Below, in pieces: positions 16,537-24,967 of a stretch of 52,387 bases of DNA. Origin of the DNA: Clostridiaceae bacterium (GTDB lineage Bacteria; Bacillota; Clostridia; Oscillospirales; Butyricicoccaceae); contig QXXE01000023.1 of NCBI GenBank assembly GCA_009911355.1, positions 1 through 52,387 of the forward strand, given 5' to 3'. Both the position numbers and the translations under genes were made by a program. The first letter of the stretch is position 1, and each line of letters starts with the position of its first letter. The notes beneath the pieces were generated by a model. The model saw only the letters and a list, made by a program, of their open reading frames with translations. It searched no databases and was not told the DNA's origin.

Positions 16537-17312
16537 TAGCGGTTGCCTCCTTCCTGCTGGCGGGGCGCACGGCGGTCCCCACGGTCGCTGCGGCGGCGGC
16601 GGTCGCCGTCACGGCGGTCGCGGCGGTCACGGCGCTCAAACGCGGGCTTGGGCGCTTCGATCGAGCGGCCCAGGCGCGGCCCACCGGTCAGCACTTCGCC
16701 CTTGTAGATCCAGACCTTGCAGCCGATCTTGCCATAAGTGGTGTTGGCCTCTGCGAAGCCATAGTCGATATCGGCGCGCAGGGTCTGCAGCGGGATGGTG
16801 CCCTCGTGGTAATGCTCGGTGCGCGCGATTTCCGCGCCGCCCAGGCGGCCGGAGCAGCAGGTCTTGATGCCCTTCGCGCCCATGCGCATGGCGCGGCCCA
16901 TCGACTGCTTCATCGCGCGGCGGAAGCTGATGCGCTTCTCCAGCTGCGCGGCGATGTTCTCCGCGACCAGCTGCGCGTTGGTGTCCGGGTTCTTGATCTC
17001 GATGATGTTGACCTTCACCGGCTTGCCGATGCGCTTTGTAAGGTCGGCCTGGAGCTTTTCGATCTCCGCGCCGCCCTTGCCGATCACCATGCCCGGCTTG
17101 GCGCACTGGATGAAGATACGCACTTCCTTGTTGGTACGCTCAATCTCGATGCCGGGGACGCCTGCGGCGAACAGCAGCTTCTTGAGGTACTTGCGGATTT
17201 CATGGTCTTCCACGAGGAGGTCGCCGAACTCGCTGTCCTTTGCGAACCAACGGGAATCCCAATTCTTGATTACGCCCACACGGAGACCGTGGGGATTGAC
17301 TTTCTGGCCCAT
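16536..17312 (-). CDS. rpsC: Small ribosomal subunit protein uS3
   Basis: uS3 of 258 residues lines the mRNA entry tunnel. [23 protein letters not shown] at the N-terminus, a KH domain with [19 protein letters not shown], and the C-terminal domain [36 protein letters not shown] are complete. The chain ends in a tail of about 38 residues rich in Arg and Asp (repeated RRDRRD), longer than the E. coli protein. Such tails occur in some high-GC Gram-positive uS3 proteins; its function is unknown. Confidence 0.97.
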   Translation of the reverse strand: MGQKVNPHGLRVGVIKNWDSRWFAKDSEFGDLLVEDHEIRKYLKKLLFAAGVPGIEIERTNKEVRIFIQCAKPGMVIGKGGAEIEKLQADLTKRIGKPVKVNIIEIKNPDTNAQLVAENIAAQLEKRISFRRAMKQSMGRAMRMGAKGIKTCCSGRLGGAEIARTEHYHEGTIPLQTLRADIDYGFAEANTTYGKIGCKVWIYKGEVLTGGPRLGRSIEAPKPAFERRDRRDRRDGDRRRRSDRGDRRAPRQQEGGNR

Positions 17313-17328
17313 TGTTTACCCTCCTCTT

Positions 17329-17664
17329 TTACTCTTTTTCCGCCAGGACGATGGTCACGTGCGAGGTCCGCTTCAGGATGCGGAACGCGCGGCCCTGTGC
17401 GCGGGGCATAACCCGCTTCATGACGGGGCCGGGCGCCACGTGCGCTTCCTTCACATACAGGCTTGCGCCGTCCATGTCGTGGTTGTTCTCGGCGTTGGCG
17501 AGCGCGCTCTTGAGCAGCTTTGCCATCACCTCGGAGGCGGCTTTCGGAGTATTCTGGATGATCGCCATTGCGGTGCCCGCGTCCTTGCCGCGGATCAGGT
17601 CGCAGATCAGCTTCATCTTGCGGGGGGTCATGCGCACATTGCGTACGATTGCTCTTGCTTCCAT
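17329..17664 (-). CDS. rplV: Large ribosomal subunit protein uL22
   Basis: uL22 of 111 residues lines the exit tunnel; its loop is a site of macrolide resistance mutations in other bacteria. The N-terminal [25 protein letters not shown] and the loop-to-C-terminal segment [38 protein letters not shown] are conserved. It lies between rpsS and rpsC with 14-16 nt spacers. Confidence 0.97.
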   Translation of the reverse strand: MEARAIVRNVRMTPRKMKLICDLIRGKDAGTAMAIIQNTPKAASEVMAKLLKSALANAENNHDMDGASLYVKEAHVAPGPVMKRVMPRAQGRAFRILKRTSHVTIVLAEKE

Positions 17665-17678
17665 GTTCCTTTCCCCCC

Positions 17679-17960
17679 TTACTTGCCGTTGTTGGAGGTC
17701 TTGCTGCCCGCGTGGCCTCTGTAGGTGCGGGTCGGCGCGAACTCACCCAGCTTGTGGCCGACCATATCCTCGGTCACATAAACCGGTACGTGCTTGCGGC
17801 CGTCGTGTACGGCGATGGTATGCCCGACGAACTCGGGGAAGATGGTGGAGGCGCGCGACCAGGTCTTGAGGACCTTCTTCTCGCCTGCCTCGTTCATCGC
17901 GGTGACCCTTTTGTAAAGCTCAGGAGCCACAAAGGGGCCTTTTTTAACGCTTCTGCCCAT
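17679..17960 (-). CDS. rpsS: Small ribosomal subunit protein uS19
   Basis: uS19 of 93 residues sits in the 30S head with uS13. [18 protein letters not shown], the [48 protein letters not shown] core and the basic C-terminus are diagnostic. It lies between rplB and rplV in the S10 operon. Confidence 0.97.
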   Translation of the reverse strand: MGRSVKKGPFVAPELYKRVTAMNEAGEKKVLKTWSRASTIFPEFVGHTIAVHDGRKHVPVYVTEDMVGHKLGEFAPTRTYRGHAGSKTSNNGK

Positions 17961-17978
17961 GTTTCCTGTCTCCTTTCC

Positions 17979-18809
<831 letters not shown>

Positions 18810-18895
18810 AGTGGTGTTTCAACTCCTTAAATCTGTTCCTTATCGGGGTGTCTTCCCCATACTTTGCCGCTTTCTTTTGGGGGCTTCCGCGGCCT

Positions 18896-19100
18896 GCGGG
18901 CCGCGCCCCTCGCCGGGGAGGCGGCCTGCGCGGCCAGCGCCCCTCGCCGGGGAGGCGGCCTGCGCGGCCAGCGCCCCTCGCCGGGGAGGCGGCCTGCGCG
19001 GCCAGCGCCCCTCGCCGGGGAGGCGGCCTGCGCGGCCCGCGCCAGAGGGGCGCGCCCCTCTGGACTCCCTTTCTCCGCCTGCGGGCGGGGCTTTTGTGCG
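18896..19100 (-). repeat. Family A repeat with four 34-bp tandem units (A2)
   Basis: Four consecutive 34-bp units start at 18903, 18937, 18971 and 19005 and are identical except for the last base. They are followed by the terminal module: the palindrome AGAGGGGC/GCCCCTCT, GGACTCCCTTTC and CGCCTGCGGGCGGG. On the minus strand the module comes first, right after rplW, and the tandem units lie toward rplB. The element fills most of the rplW-rplB gap inside the S10 operon. Confidence 0.85.
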
Positions 19101-19124
19101 GCTTGTTTCGGTAAGCCCGGGAGC

Positions 19125-19418
19125 TTACATCATGTTTTCAAAGATTTCGATCTTCTTCGAATCCTCGGCCAGTGTGATGACTGCCTTTTTGATCGCCGGG
19201 GTCTTGCCGGTATGCACGCCCATGCGCTTCCACTTGCCGGGAAGCTTGATGGTGTTGACCTTTTTGACCTTCACGCCGAAGATTTCCTCTACGGCCTTGC
19301 GGATCTCGATTTTGTTCGCGTCGCGTGCGACTTCAAACACGTATTTGTTATCTGCCAGGCCCTCCATCGAGCGCTCGGTGATGACCGGCTTCCGGATAAT
19401 GTCATATGCGAATTTCAT
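19125..19418 (-). CDS. rplW: Large ribosomal subunit protein uL23
   Basis: uL23 of 97 residues, at the tunnel exit where trigger factor and SRP dock. [56 protein letters not shown] matches the family from the start. Its ATG overlaps the rplD stop by one base (TAATG), with GAGGAGG inside the rplD 3' end, so translation is coupled. Confidence 0.96.
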   Translation of the reverse strand: MKFAYDIIRKPVITERSMEGLADNKYVFEVARDANKIEIRKAVEEIFGVKVKKVNTIKLPGKWKRMGVHTGKTPAIKKAVITLAEDSKKIEIFENMM

Positions 19419-20044
19419 TATGCGTAAACCTCCTCGATCTTCGCGACTGCCGCCTTATCGACGATGAACTTGTCGGCATTCAGGATGTCATACACGCTCA
19501 GGGTGCTCGCGATGGTGGTGCGCACGCCAGGGATATTGGCGGCGGACTTGACAACGTTCGTGCGGACCTCGGGGGTGACGACCAGGCTCTTTGCGTCCTG
19601 TACGCCCAGCGCCTTGAGGAAGCCCGCAAAGCTCTTGGTCTTAATCTCTGCGAGGTCAAGGCCGTCGATGACGATGATCTCGCCCGCTGCCGCCTTCGCG
19701 CTCAGCGCGGAGAGGAGCGCCAGGCGCTTGACCTTCTTGTTCAGCTGATATCTGTAGCTTCTCGGCTTGGGGCCCAGCGCGATGCCGCCGTGGGTCCACT
19801 GGGGGGAGCGGATCGAGCCCTGGCGCGCACGGCCGGTACCCTTCTGCCGCCACGGCTTGATGCCGCCGCCGCGCACCTCCGCGCGCGTCAGCGTCGACTG
19901 GGTGCCCTGCCGGCGGTTCGCCAGCTGGTTCTTCACTGCCGCGTGCATGACCGGTACGTTCGGCTCAATGCCGAAAACCGCCGCGTTCAGCTCCATTTCA
20001 CCGGTCTTTTCACCGGACATGTTGTAAATTGCTGCTGTAGGCAT
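19418..20044 (-). CDS. rplD: Large ribosomal subunit protein uL4
   Basis: uL4 of 208 residues lines the exit tunnel; in E. coli it also represses the S10 operon through its leader RNA. The tunnel loop [40 protein letters not shown] is complete, and the C-terminal Rossmann-like part [43 protein letters not shown] is standard. The long leader upstream of rpsJ could be its target here, but this is not shown. Confidence 0.97.
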   Translation of the reverse strand: MPTAAIYNMSGEKTGEMELNAAVFGIEPNVPVMHAAVKNQLANRRQGTQSTLTRAEVRGGGIKPWRQKGTGRARQGSIRSPQWTHGGIALGPKPRSYRYQLNKKVKRLALLSALSAKAAAGEIIVIDGLDLAEIKTKSFAGFLKALGVQDAKSLVVTPEVRTNVVKSAANIPGVRTTIASTLSVYDILNADKFIVDKAAVAKIEEVYA

Positions 20045-20062
20045 TTCTGTTTCCTCCTCCCG

Positions 20063-20761
20063 TTACTTTCTTGCCGAGGCCTTCTGCGGGTTCTTGCTGA
20101 CGCCTGCCGCCGGACCCTTCGCAACACGGTTGTGCTTTACGGTATCCTTCAGGTAGACGATGCCGCCCTTCGGGCCCGGGATCGCGCCGCGTACGGCGAT
20201 CAGGTTGAGCGAGGGGTCGACCTTGACAACGTCGAGGTTCTGCACAGTAACCTGCTCCGCGCCCAGATGGCCAGGCATCATTTTGCCCTTCATGATCTTG
20301 GACGGGTCGGAGCACGCGCCCATCGAGCCCTGGTGGCGGTGCATCGGGCCCGCGCCGTGGCTCATCGGGGAGCGGCCCGCGTTCCAGCGCTTGATAACGC
20401 CAGCGTAGCCCTTGCCCTTCGAAATGCCGGTCACGTCGACATAATCGCCCTCGGCGAATACGTCAGCGGTCAGCACGTCGCCGACCTGGTAGGTCGTGCA
20501 GTCGGCAAGGCGGAACTCCTTGAGGTACTTCTTGAGCGCTTCGCCCGCTTTCTTGAGATGGCCGAGCTGGGGCTTGTTCAGCTTCTTTTCCTTGACGTCC
20601 TCGAAGCCAAGCTGGATGGCGTTGTAGCCCTCCTTATCGGTGGTCTTGACCTGGGTCACGACGCAGGGGCCTGCCTCGATGACGGTCACTGGGATGACCT
20701 TGCCCTCAGCGTCGAAGATCTGCGACATGCCGACCTTCTTGCCGATGATTGCTTTCTGCAT
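20063..20761 (-). CDS. rplC: Large ribosomal subunit protein uL3
   Basis: uL3 of 232 residues, an assembly initiator near the peptidyl transferase centre. [33 protein letters not shown] starts the protein and [44 protein letters not shown] is the central loop. It is about 20 residues longer than the E. coli protein at the C-terminus ([17 protein letters not shown]). A 358-nt gap containing repeat B2 separates it from rpsJ. Confidence 0.97.
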   Translation of the reverse strand: MQKAIIGKKVGMSQIFDAEGKVIPVTVIEAGPCVVTQVKTTDKEGYNAIQLGFEDVKEKKLNKPQLGHLKKAGEALKKYLKEFRLADCTTYQVGDVLTADVFAEGDYVDVTGISKGKGYAGVIKRWNAGRSPMSHGAGPMHRHQGSMGACSDPSKIMKGKMMPGHLGAEQVTVQNLDVVKVDPSLNLIAVRGAIPGPKGGIVYLKDTVKHNRVAKGPAAGVSKNPQKASARK

Positions 20762-20904
20762 GGTGTTTTCCTCCTTAAAAGGTTATTGGTTGGCCTGCGC
20801 GCTCAGGCACACAGGGCAACTTGACCCTGCCGCGCGGATCGCGGCACAGGTGCAAACCGAAGGCTGGGTTGGTTCCCCCGGTTTGTTAACAAAGGATATT
20901 CGCA

Positions 20905-21121
20905 CTCCCCGAGCCGCAGCGCGCAATTGAATCGCCGCGCCAGCGGCGGTAAAAACCCGCGACATGCGCGTGGGTTTTTACACCTTGCGCCAGAACGCAG
21001 TGTACCGCGCCATGCGCGGTGCATGGAGTGCAGGCCGAGCCGATGCACAGCCCAAAGGGCTGTGTCAGCGGAGCCCCAATTCGCCGGAAATCCGCAGATT
21101 TTCGGCGGGACGCGCAGCGTC
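20905..21121 (-). repeat. Family B structured 3'-element, copy B2 (after rpsJ)
   Basis: Same order of hairpins as B1. Stem 1 is GACGC/GCGTC (21109-21113, 21117-21121) and includes two bases of the rpsJ TGA. Stem 2 is a 10-bp hairpin with one G-U pair (21082-21091, 21098-21107) and sense loop CTGCGG. A CACAGCCC/GGGCTGTG stem lies in the middle. Stem 3 is GTAAAAACCC/GGGTTTTTAC (20949-20958, 20972-20981). Stem 4 is CGCCGC/GCGGCG (20933-20938, 20943-20948), followed by a conserved CGCGCTGCGGC box. The remaining bases up to rplC hold no gene. Confidence 0.85.
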
Positions 21122-21431
21122 AAAGCTTGATCTCGATATCAACGCCCGCCGGGAGATCGAGGCTCATCAGGCTCTCTACGGTCTTCTGTGCCGGGTTCAG
21201 GATGTCGATCAGGCGCTTATGGGTGCGGCGCTCAAATTGTTCACGGCTGTCCTTATATTTGTGTACAGCGCGCAGGATCGTGATGATCTCGCGCTCGGTG
21301 GGCAGCGGGATCGGGCCGGACACTTTCGCGCCGGTGCGCTTGGCGGCTTCGACAATCTTCTCGGCGCTCTGGTCGATCAGCTCATGGTCGTAAGCCTTCA
21401 GACGGATACGGATTTTTTCAGCGTTAGCCAT
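21120..21431 (-). CDS. rpsJ: Small ribosomal subunit protein uS10
   Basis: uS10 (NusE) of 103 residues acts in the 30S head and in transcription antitermination with Nus[21 protein letters not shown] and [42 protein letters not shown] are diagnostic. The start is ATG 21431 after an AGGAGGAAAATCCGAA leader; upstream codons in frame belong to the leader. It is the first gene of the cluster, and its stop codon is part of repeat B2. Confidence 0.97.
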   Translation of the reverse strand: MANAEKIRIRLKAYDHELIDQSAEKIVEAAKRTGAKVSGPIPLPTEREIITILRAVHKYKDSREQFERRTHKRLIDILNPAQKTVESLMSLDLPAGVDIEIKL

Positions 21432-21790
21432 TTCGGATTTTCCTCCTCGTACTTCTAGTCGTACATTCTTGAAATGCGACCCGTTACGGAGAGAAACTGC
21501 AACCCTGCCTTGCGTATCACAGCAGGGCATGAAAATAACCGGTTGTGCGCACAGTCTGTGCATGATCCGGTCAAAAGAACACGGGAGGTTCCGGCCATCG
21601 GCCTGTCGGCGCATGCGCCGGGGTTCCGAATTTACGCGGGAACATCGTGTTGAAGCTGGCACAGCTTTTTGCTGCCAGCCGGATAGCAGTTGTCTCAACC
21701 GCCCGATTGTCGGACCTACTCCGCTGAAGTTACCCGGAAAAGTTCCGGCAATCTCCAGCATCATCGCGTGACCGCGGATTTCCGCAGTGC
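21432..21790 (-). promoter_or_regulatory. Long untranslated leader of the S10 operon
   Basis: About 360 nt lie between the predicted start site and rpsJ. No convincing ORF is present. Inverted repeats are visible, including GCTGGCAGC/GCTGTGCCAGC around 21656-21682, GGCGCATGCGCC near 21610, and GACTGTGCGCACA near 21550. In E. coli the S10 leader binds uL4; an analogous autoregulatory role is possible but unproven here. Confidence 0.45.
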
Positions 21791-21796
21791 TTTAAC

Positions 21797-21825
21797 AGCA
21801 TACACCAAACCCGGCTGGAAGTCAA
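21797..21825 (-). promoter_or_regulatory. Promoter of the S10-spc-alpha cluster
   Basis: On the minus strand, TTGACT (21820-21825), a 17-nt spacer and TATGCT (21797-21802) give a strong sigma-A-type promoter about 365 nt upstream of rpsJ. An A/T-rich stretch just upstream of the -35 on this strand (plus-strand 21826-21866) resembles an UP element. Confidence 0.75.
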
Positions 21826-21910
21826 GACTTTTTGTAGAAATTTTTCGTATTTTTTTGTAAGAATTGCCGAGAGCCCTTTTCCAAAGCCTTAGCGGGGCGC
21901 TGCGCACAAA

Positions 21911-21942
21911 AAACCGCCTTACGGATAACCGTAAGGCGGTTT
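21911..21942 (-). terminator. Terminator of the tRNA operon
   Basis: A perfect 14-bp stem (21911-21924 with 21929-21942) and a TTAT loop on the minus strand, followed by T residues. It lies 3 nt beyond the encoded CCA of tRNA-Cys. The plus strand also has a T-run, so the hairpin may work in both directions. Confidence 0.92.
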
Positions 21943-21944
21943 TT

Positions 21945-22018
21945 TGGAGGTACCACCCAGAATCGAACTGGGGATCAGGGAGTTGCAGTCCCACGCCTTA
22001 CCGCTTGGCTATGGTACC
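21945..22018 (-). tRNA. tRNA-Cys (GCA)
   Basis: A 74-nt cloverleaf with encoded CCA. The acceptor stem pairs GGTACCA with TGGTACC, discriminator T. The anticodon loop contains CTGCAAC, so the anticodon is GCA. The T-arm reads CCAGTTCGAATCTGG. It is the last gene of a three-tRNA operon. Confidence 0.95.
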
Positions 22019-22023
22019 GTGGA

Positions 22024-22099
22024 TGGAGCGGATGACGAGGCTCGAACTCGCTACCTCCACCTTGGCAAGGTGGCGCTCTACCAGATGAGCTACATCCGC
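22024..22099 (-). tRNA. tRNA-Gly (GCC)
   Basis: A 76-nt cloverleaf with encoded CCA. The acceptor stem pairs GCGGATG with CATCCGC. The anticodon stem-loop CCACCTTGCCAAGGTGG gives anticodon GCC. The T-arm contains GAGTTCGAGCCTC. It lies 5 nt before tRNA-Cys. Confidence 0.95.
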
Positions 22100-22115
22100 A
22101 AAGTTGACGTTTTCG

Positions 22116-22345
22116 GGCGGAATCGCTTTCCTGCGGGAAAGCCACGGCGGTTACAACAGTCCACCGGACTGTTGCCAAGAGCCGCCTTTCGATTCCGCTT
22201 GTCAGCGAAACAAAAACGCTGGTGCCTCCGGGCGGAATCGCTTTCCTGCGGGAAAGCCACGGCGGTTACAACAGTCCACCGGACTGTTGCCAAGAGCCGC
22301 CTTTCGATTCCGCTTGTCAGCGAAACAAAAACGTTGGTGCCTCCG
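22116..22345 (-). repeat. Two 115-bp tandem repeats carrying the tRNA-Phe 3' end
   Basis: The spacer between tRNA-Phe and tRNA-Gly is made of two 115-bp direct repeats that differ at only one position seen (GCG/ACG near the end). In sense, each unit starts with 21 nt identical to the tRNA-Phe 3' part (CGATTCCGCCCGGAGGCACCA is one base over 20 if read whole: CGATTCCGCC then CGGAGGCACCA). It then carries a perfect CAACAGTCC/GGACTGTTG hairpin nested in GGCGG/CCGCC. A third, 10-12 nt start of the unit precedes tRNA-Gly. The first unit's tRNA portion is the real tRNA end. Confidence 0.9.
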
Positions 22346-22410
22346 GGCGGAATCGAACCACCGACACGGGGATTTTCAGTCCCCTGCTCTACCGACTGAG
22401 CTACAGAGGC
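22335..22410 (-). tRNA. tRNA-Phe (GAA)
   Basis: A 76-nt cloverleaf with encoded CCA. The acceptor stem pairs GCCTCTG with CGGAGGC (one G-T wobble). The anticodon loop CTGAAAA gives anticodon GAA. The T-arm contains GGTTCGATTCC. It is the first gene of the operon, about 50 nt from the promoter. Its last 21 nt are duplicated downstream in a 115-bp tandem repeat. Confidence 0.95.
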
Positions 22411-22447
22411 GAAGCACCGCGCTGAGCGATCCGGAACCCAGCCGAAC

Positions 22448-22489
22448 CATCAGCGCCGAAATCTATTATACCGAACCCGGGCGCTGATG
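22448..22489. promoter_or_regulatory. 10-bp inverted repeat flanking the tRNA promoter -10 box
   Basis: CATCAGCGCC (22448-22457) and GGCGCTGATG (22480-22489) are perfect inverted copies separated by 22 nt that contain the -10 box. The upstream copy overlaps the -35 hexamer by two bases. It could be an operator for a dimeric regulator or a chance hairpin. Confidence 0.5.
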
Positions 22490-22493
22490 TCAA
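22465..22493 (-). promoter_or_regulatory. Promoter of the tRNA operon
   Basis: Perfect consensus on the minus strand: TTGACA (22488-22493), 17-nt spacer, TATAAT (22465-22470). It drives tRNA-Phe, tRNA-Gly and tRNA-Cys. Confidence 0.9.
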
Positions 22494-22616
22494 CACCTTT
22501 TTTGAAATTCCCGGAGATTTTTCCATGCGCCGCCAGCTCGGCCCTGCCGGGCTTCCAATTCCAAAGAATTGTACAGGCAATCCCTTCCGGCTTTCCCGCG
22601 CCGAAACCCAGCCTTG

Positions 22617-22657
22617 CCATAAAAAGCAGCCTGACAGACCCCCCATCAGGCTGCTTT
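22617..22657 (-). terminator. Terminator of the arginine operon
   Basis: AAAGCAGCCTGA (22623-22634) pairs with TCAGGCTGCTTT (22646-22657), followed on the minus strand by TTTTTATGG. It lies just beyond the argF stop. Confidence 0.9.
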
Positions 22658-22660
22658 CCA

Positions 22661-23563
22661 TTATTTCATCAACGCAACCATAACCGCCTTCTGCGCATGG
22701 AGACGGTTCTCGGCTTCCTCAAACAGCTCGTCCGCGTGCGCTTCAAAGACCTCGTCGGTGATCTCCTGCCCGCGGTAGGCCGGCAGGCAGTGCTGGACCA
22801 TCGCGCCCTGGTTTGCGAGCTCCATCAGCTCCGCGTTGACCTGATAGCCCGCGAACGCCTTGATACGCGCTTCCTTTTCGTCCTCCTGGCCCATCGAAGC
22901 CCAGGTGTCGGTATAGACCACATCCGCGTCCCGGACGGCCTGCCCGGGGTCGCCGGTCAGCTCGAAATCCGGGTTGCCCTTCGCAAATTCGAGTACAACC
23001 GGGTCGGGGTGGTAGCCCTCCGGGCAGGCGCACGAAATCTTCATGCCGGTTTTCAGGCAGCCGACGATGAGCGAGTTTGTCATATTGTTGCCGTCCCCGA
23101 TGTACGCCAGCTTGAGCCCTTCCAGCTTTGCATAGTGCTCGCGGATGGTCATCAGGTCGGCCAGCACCTGGCACGGGTGGCAGAAGTCGGTCAGCCCGTT
23201 GATAATCGGGATGGAGCCATACTCCGCGAGGTCCTCGACCTCCTGCTGCGCAAAGGTGCGGATCATAATGCCGTCCAGATAACGAGAAAGCACCCGCGCC
23301 GTATCCTGCACCGGCTCGCCGCGCCCGATCTGCAAATCCTTCGACGACAGGAACAGCGGCTGCCCGCCCAGCTGGTAAATACCGGTCTCGAAGGAGACGC
23401 GGGTGCGCGTCGACGATTTCTGGAAAATCAGCCCAACCGACTTGCCCTCCAGATGCTTGTGCGGGATATGGTTCCTGCGCTCATACTTGAGCTGGTCGGC
23501 AAGATCCAGGATCCCGATGATCTCCTCGCCGCTCAGGTCGAGCAGTTTTAATAAATGCTTCAT
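22661..23563 (-). CDS. argF: Ornithine carbamoyltransferase
   Basis: This 300-residue enzyme makes citrulline from ornithine and carbamoyl phosphate. The carbamoyl phosphate site is SSTRTR (about residues 49-54), with FCHPCQVLAD for ligand binding and VMVQHCLPAYRG-type HCLPAYRG near the C-terminus carrying the conserved Cys that closes on ornithine. Length is normal. The ATG overlaps the argD stop in an ATGA. It is the last gene of the arg operon. Biosynthetic rather than catabolic use is inferred from its neighbours. Confidence 0.96.
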   Translation of the reverse strand: MKHLLKLLDLSGEEIIGILDLADQLKYERRNHIPHKHLEGKSVGLIFQKSSTRTRVSFETGIYQLGGQPLFLSSKDLQIGRGEPVQDTARVLSRYLDGIMIRTFAQQEVEDLAEYGSIPIINGLTDFCHPCQVLADLMTIREHYAKLEGLKLAYIGDGNNMTNSLIVGCLKTGMKISCACPEGYHPDPVVLEFAKGNPDFELTGDPGQAVRDADVVYTDTWASMGQEDEKEARIKAFAGYQVNAELMELANQGAMVQHCLPAYRGQEITDEVFEAHADELFEEAENRLHAQKAVMVALMK

Positions 23564-24741
23564 GCGAAAACCTCCTTCATAATTTCAACAGCCGCGTCCA
23601 TTTCGGCATAGCTGATAGTCAGCGGCGGCAGCAGGCGGATGGCGTTCTGGCCCGCCGTCAGCACCAGCACGCCCTTTTCCAGCAACCCATTTACAATCCC
23701 GGCACGCTTTTCAGGCGAGACGATAATCCCCAGCATCAGCCCTGCGCCGCGCACGCCCTCGATGTCCGGCGAGCCCAGCCCGAGGATGCGCTCGCGCAGG
23801 TAACTGCCCTTCTCGCGCACGGAGGCCAGGAATTCCGGGTCATTCACTACGGAAAGTACCGCGTCCGCAGCGGCGCAGACCAGCGGCGTACCACCGAAGG
23901 TGGTCGCGTGAGTGCCAGGGGTCAGCACATCACAGCAGCTCTTGCCCGCAAGCACCGCGCCAACCGGCACGCCGCCGCCCAGCCCCTTCGCCATTGTCAC
24001 CACATCGGGCCGGATGCCGTAATCCTGGAAGCAGAACAACGAGCCAGTGCGCCCGATGCCGGTCTGTACCTCGTCGACAATCAGCAGCAGGTCGCGCTCA
24101 CGACAAAACGCCTCGACGGCCTTTACAAACCCCGGGTCAAGCGGCAGCACGCCGCCCTCGCCCTGGATGAGCTCGATCATCACCGCACAGGCGGTGCTGT
24201 CAGCCTTCTCCTTCACGCTGTCAAGGTTATCGGCCTCCGCATAGTCGAAGCCCTCGGTAAAGGGGAAGAAAAAATTATGAAAACGCGCCTGCCCGGTCGC
24301 CTTGAGGGTGGTCACAGTCCGCCCGTGGAACGAATTGAGCAGGGTCACGATCTTGCTGCGGCCCTCGCCGTACTTGTCGAACGAATACTTGCGCGCCAGC
24401 TTGATTGCGCCCTCGTTGGCCTCCGCGCCGGAGTTCGCAAAAAAGACCTTGCCCATGCCGGTAGCGGTCACAAGCGTTTTCGCAACCTTCACCATCGGCC
24501 CGGTGAGATAGAGGTTTGAGGTATGGGCCAGCTTGTGCGCCTGGGCAGTAATCGCGTCCACAACCACAGGGTTATTGTAACCCAGCGAATTGACGCCAAT
24601 GCCGCTTGCAAGGTCAATATACTGTTTCCCCTCCACGTCCCAAAGCGTCGCGCCCTCGCCGTGGTCGAGCGCAACCGGGAAGCGCCCGTAGGTATTCATT
24701 ACATACTGCTGTTCTTCCGTTTTCAATTCCTGATAAGTCAC
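23560..24741 (-). CDS. argD: Acetylornithine aminotransferase
   Basis: A PLP-dependent class III aminotransferase of 393 residues that converts N-acetylglutamate semialdehyde to N-acetylornithine. The PLP site is seen in NSGAEANEGAIKLAR, in LLIVDEVQTGIGRTG (conserved Asp and Gln) and in the Schiff-base lysine of DVVTMAKGLGGGVPVGA. The start is GTG 24741, with GAGGG about 10 nt upstream. It is followed by argF with a 4-nt overlap and preceded by repeat A3. The family also includes succinyl-diaminopimelate aminotransferases, but context points to arginine. Confidence 0.95.
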   Translation of the reverse strand: MTYQELKTEEQQYVMNTYGRFPVALDHGEGATLWDVEGKQYIDLASGIGVNSLGYNNPVVVDAITAQAHKLAHTSNLYLTGPMVKVAKTLVTATGMGKVFFANSGAEANEGAIKLARKYSFDKYGEGRSKIVTLLNSFHGRTVTTLKATGQARFHNFFFPFTEGFDYAEADNLDSVKEKADSTACAVMIELIQGEGGVLPLDPGFVKAVEAFCRERDLLLIVDEVQTGIGRTGSLFCFQDYGIRPDVVTMAKGLGGGVPVGAVLAGKSCCDVLTPGTHATTFGGTPLVCAAADAVLSVVNDPEFLASVREKGSYLRERILGLGSPDIEGVRGAGLMLGIIVSPEKRAGIVNGLLEKGVLVLTAGQNAIRLLPPLTISYAEMDAAVEIMKEVFA

Positions 24742-24834
24742 TTGGAATCCCTCGATTCTGAAAATAATACGCCAACCGGCTCCTCCCCGCCGCAGCGGGG
24801 CTGAAGTTTTTACTCGATTTTTTTACAAAAAAAT

Positions 24835-24966
24835 CGCGGGGTGCAGGGGCAGGGCCCCTGCCGCCTGTCCGGCGGGAGGACGCCCGTCCGGCGAGGACGC
24901 CCGTCCGGCGAGGACGCCCCTCCGGCGAGGAGGCCCGTCCGGCGAGGAGGCCCGTCCGGCAAGGAC
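24835..24966 (-). repeat. Family A-related 17-bp tandem repeat (A3)
   Basis: A GGGGCAGGGCCCC inverted repeat is followed by five or six copies of a 17-bp unit (consensus AGGACGCCCGTCCGGCG; GTCCGGCG starts at 24867, 24886, 24903, about 24920, 24937 and 24954). Each unit contains the palindrome-like GGACGCCCGTCC. It reaches to the argB stop and fills the argB-argD gap. It lacks the AAAGGGAC module of other family A copies. Confidence 0.75.
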
Positions 24967-24967
24967 A

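Noticed and set aside
19406..20824. 472-codon ORF antisense to rplD and rplC, and similar ones at 13081-14472 and 17568-18830
   Set aside because: These are shadows of ribosomal protein genes. No ribosome binding site or recognisable family supports them.
22116..22345. Integrated element at a tRNA-Phe attachment site
   Set aside because: The tRNA 3' end is duplicated as at att sites, but the interval is only 115 bp with no integrase or cargo. A tandem duplication explains it better.
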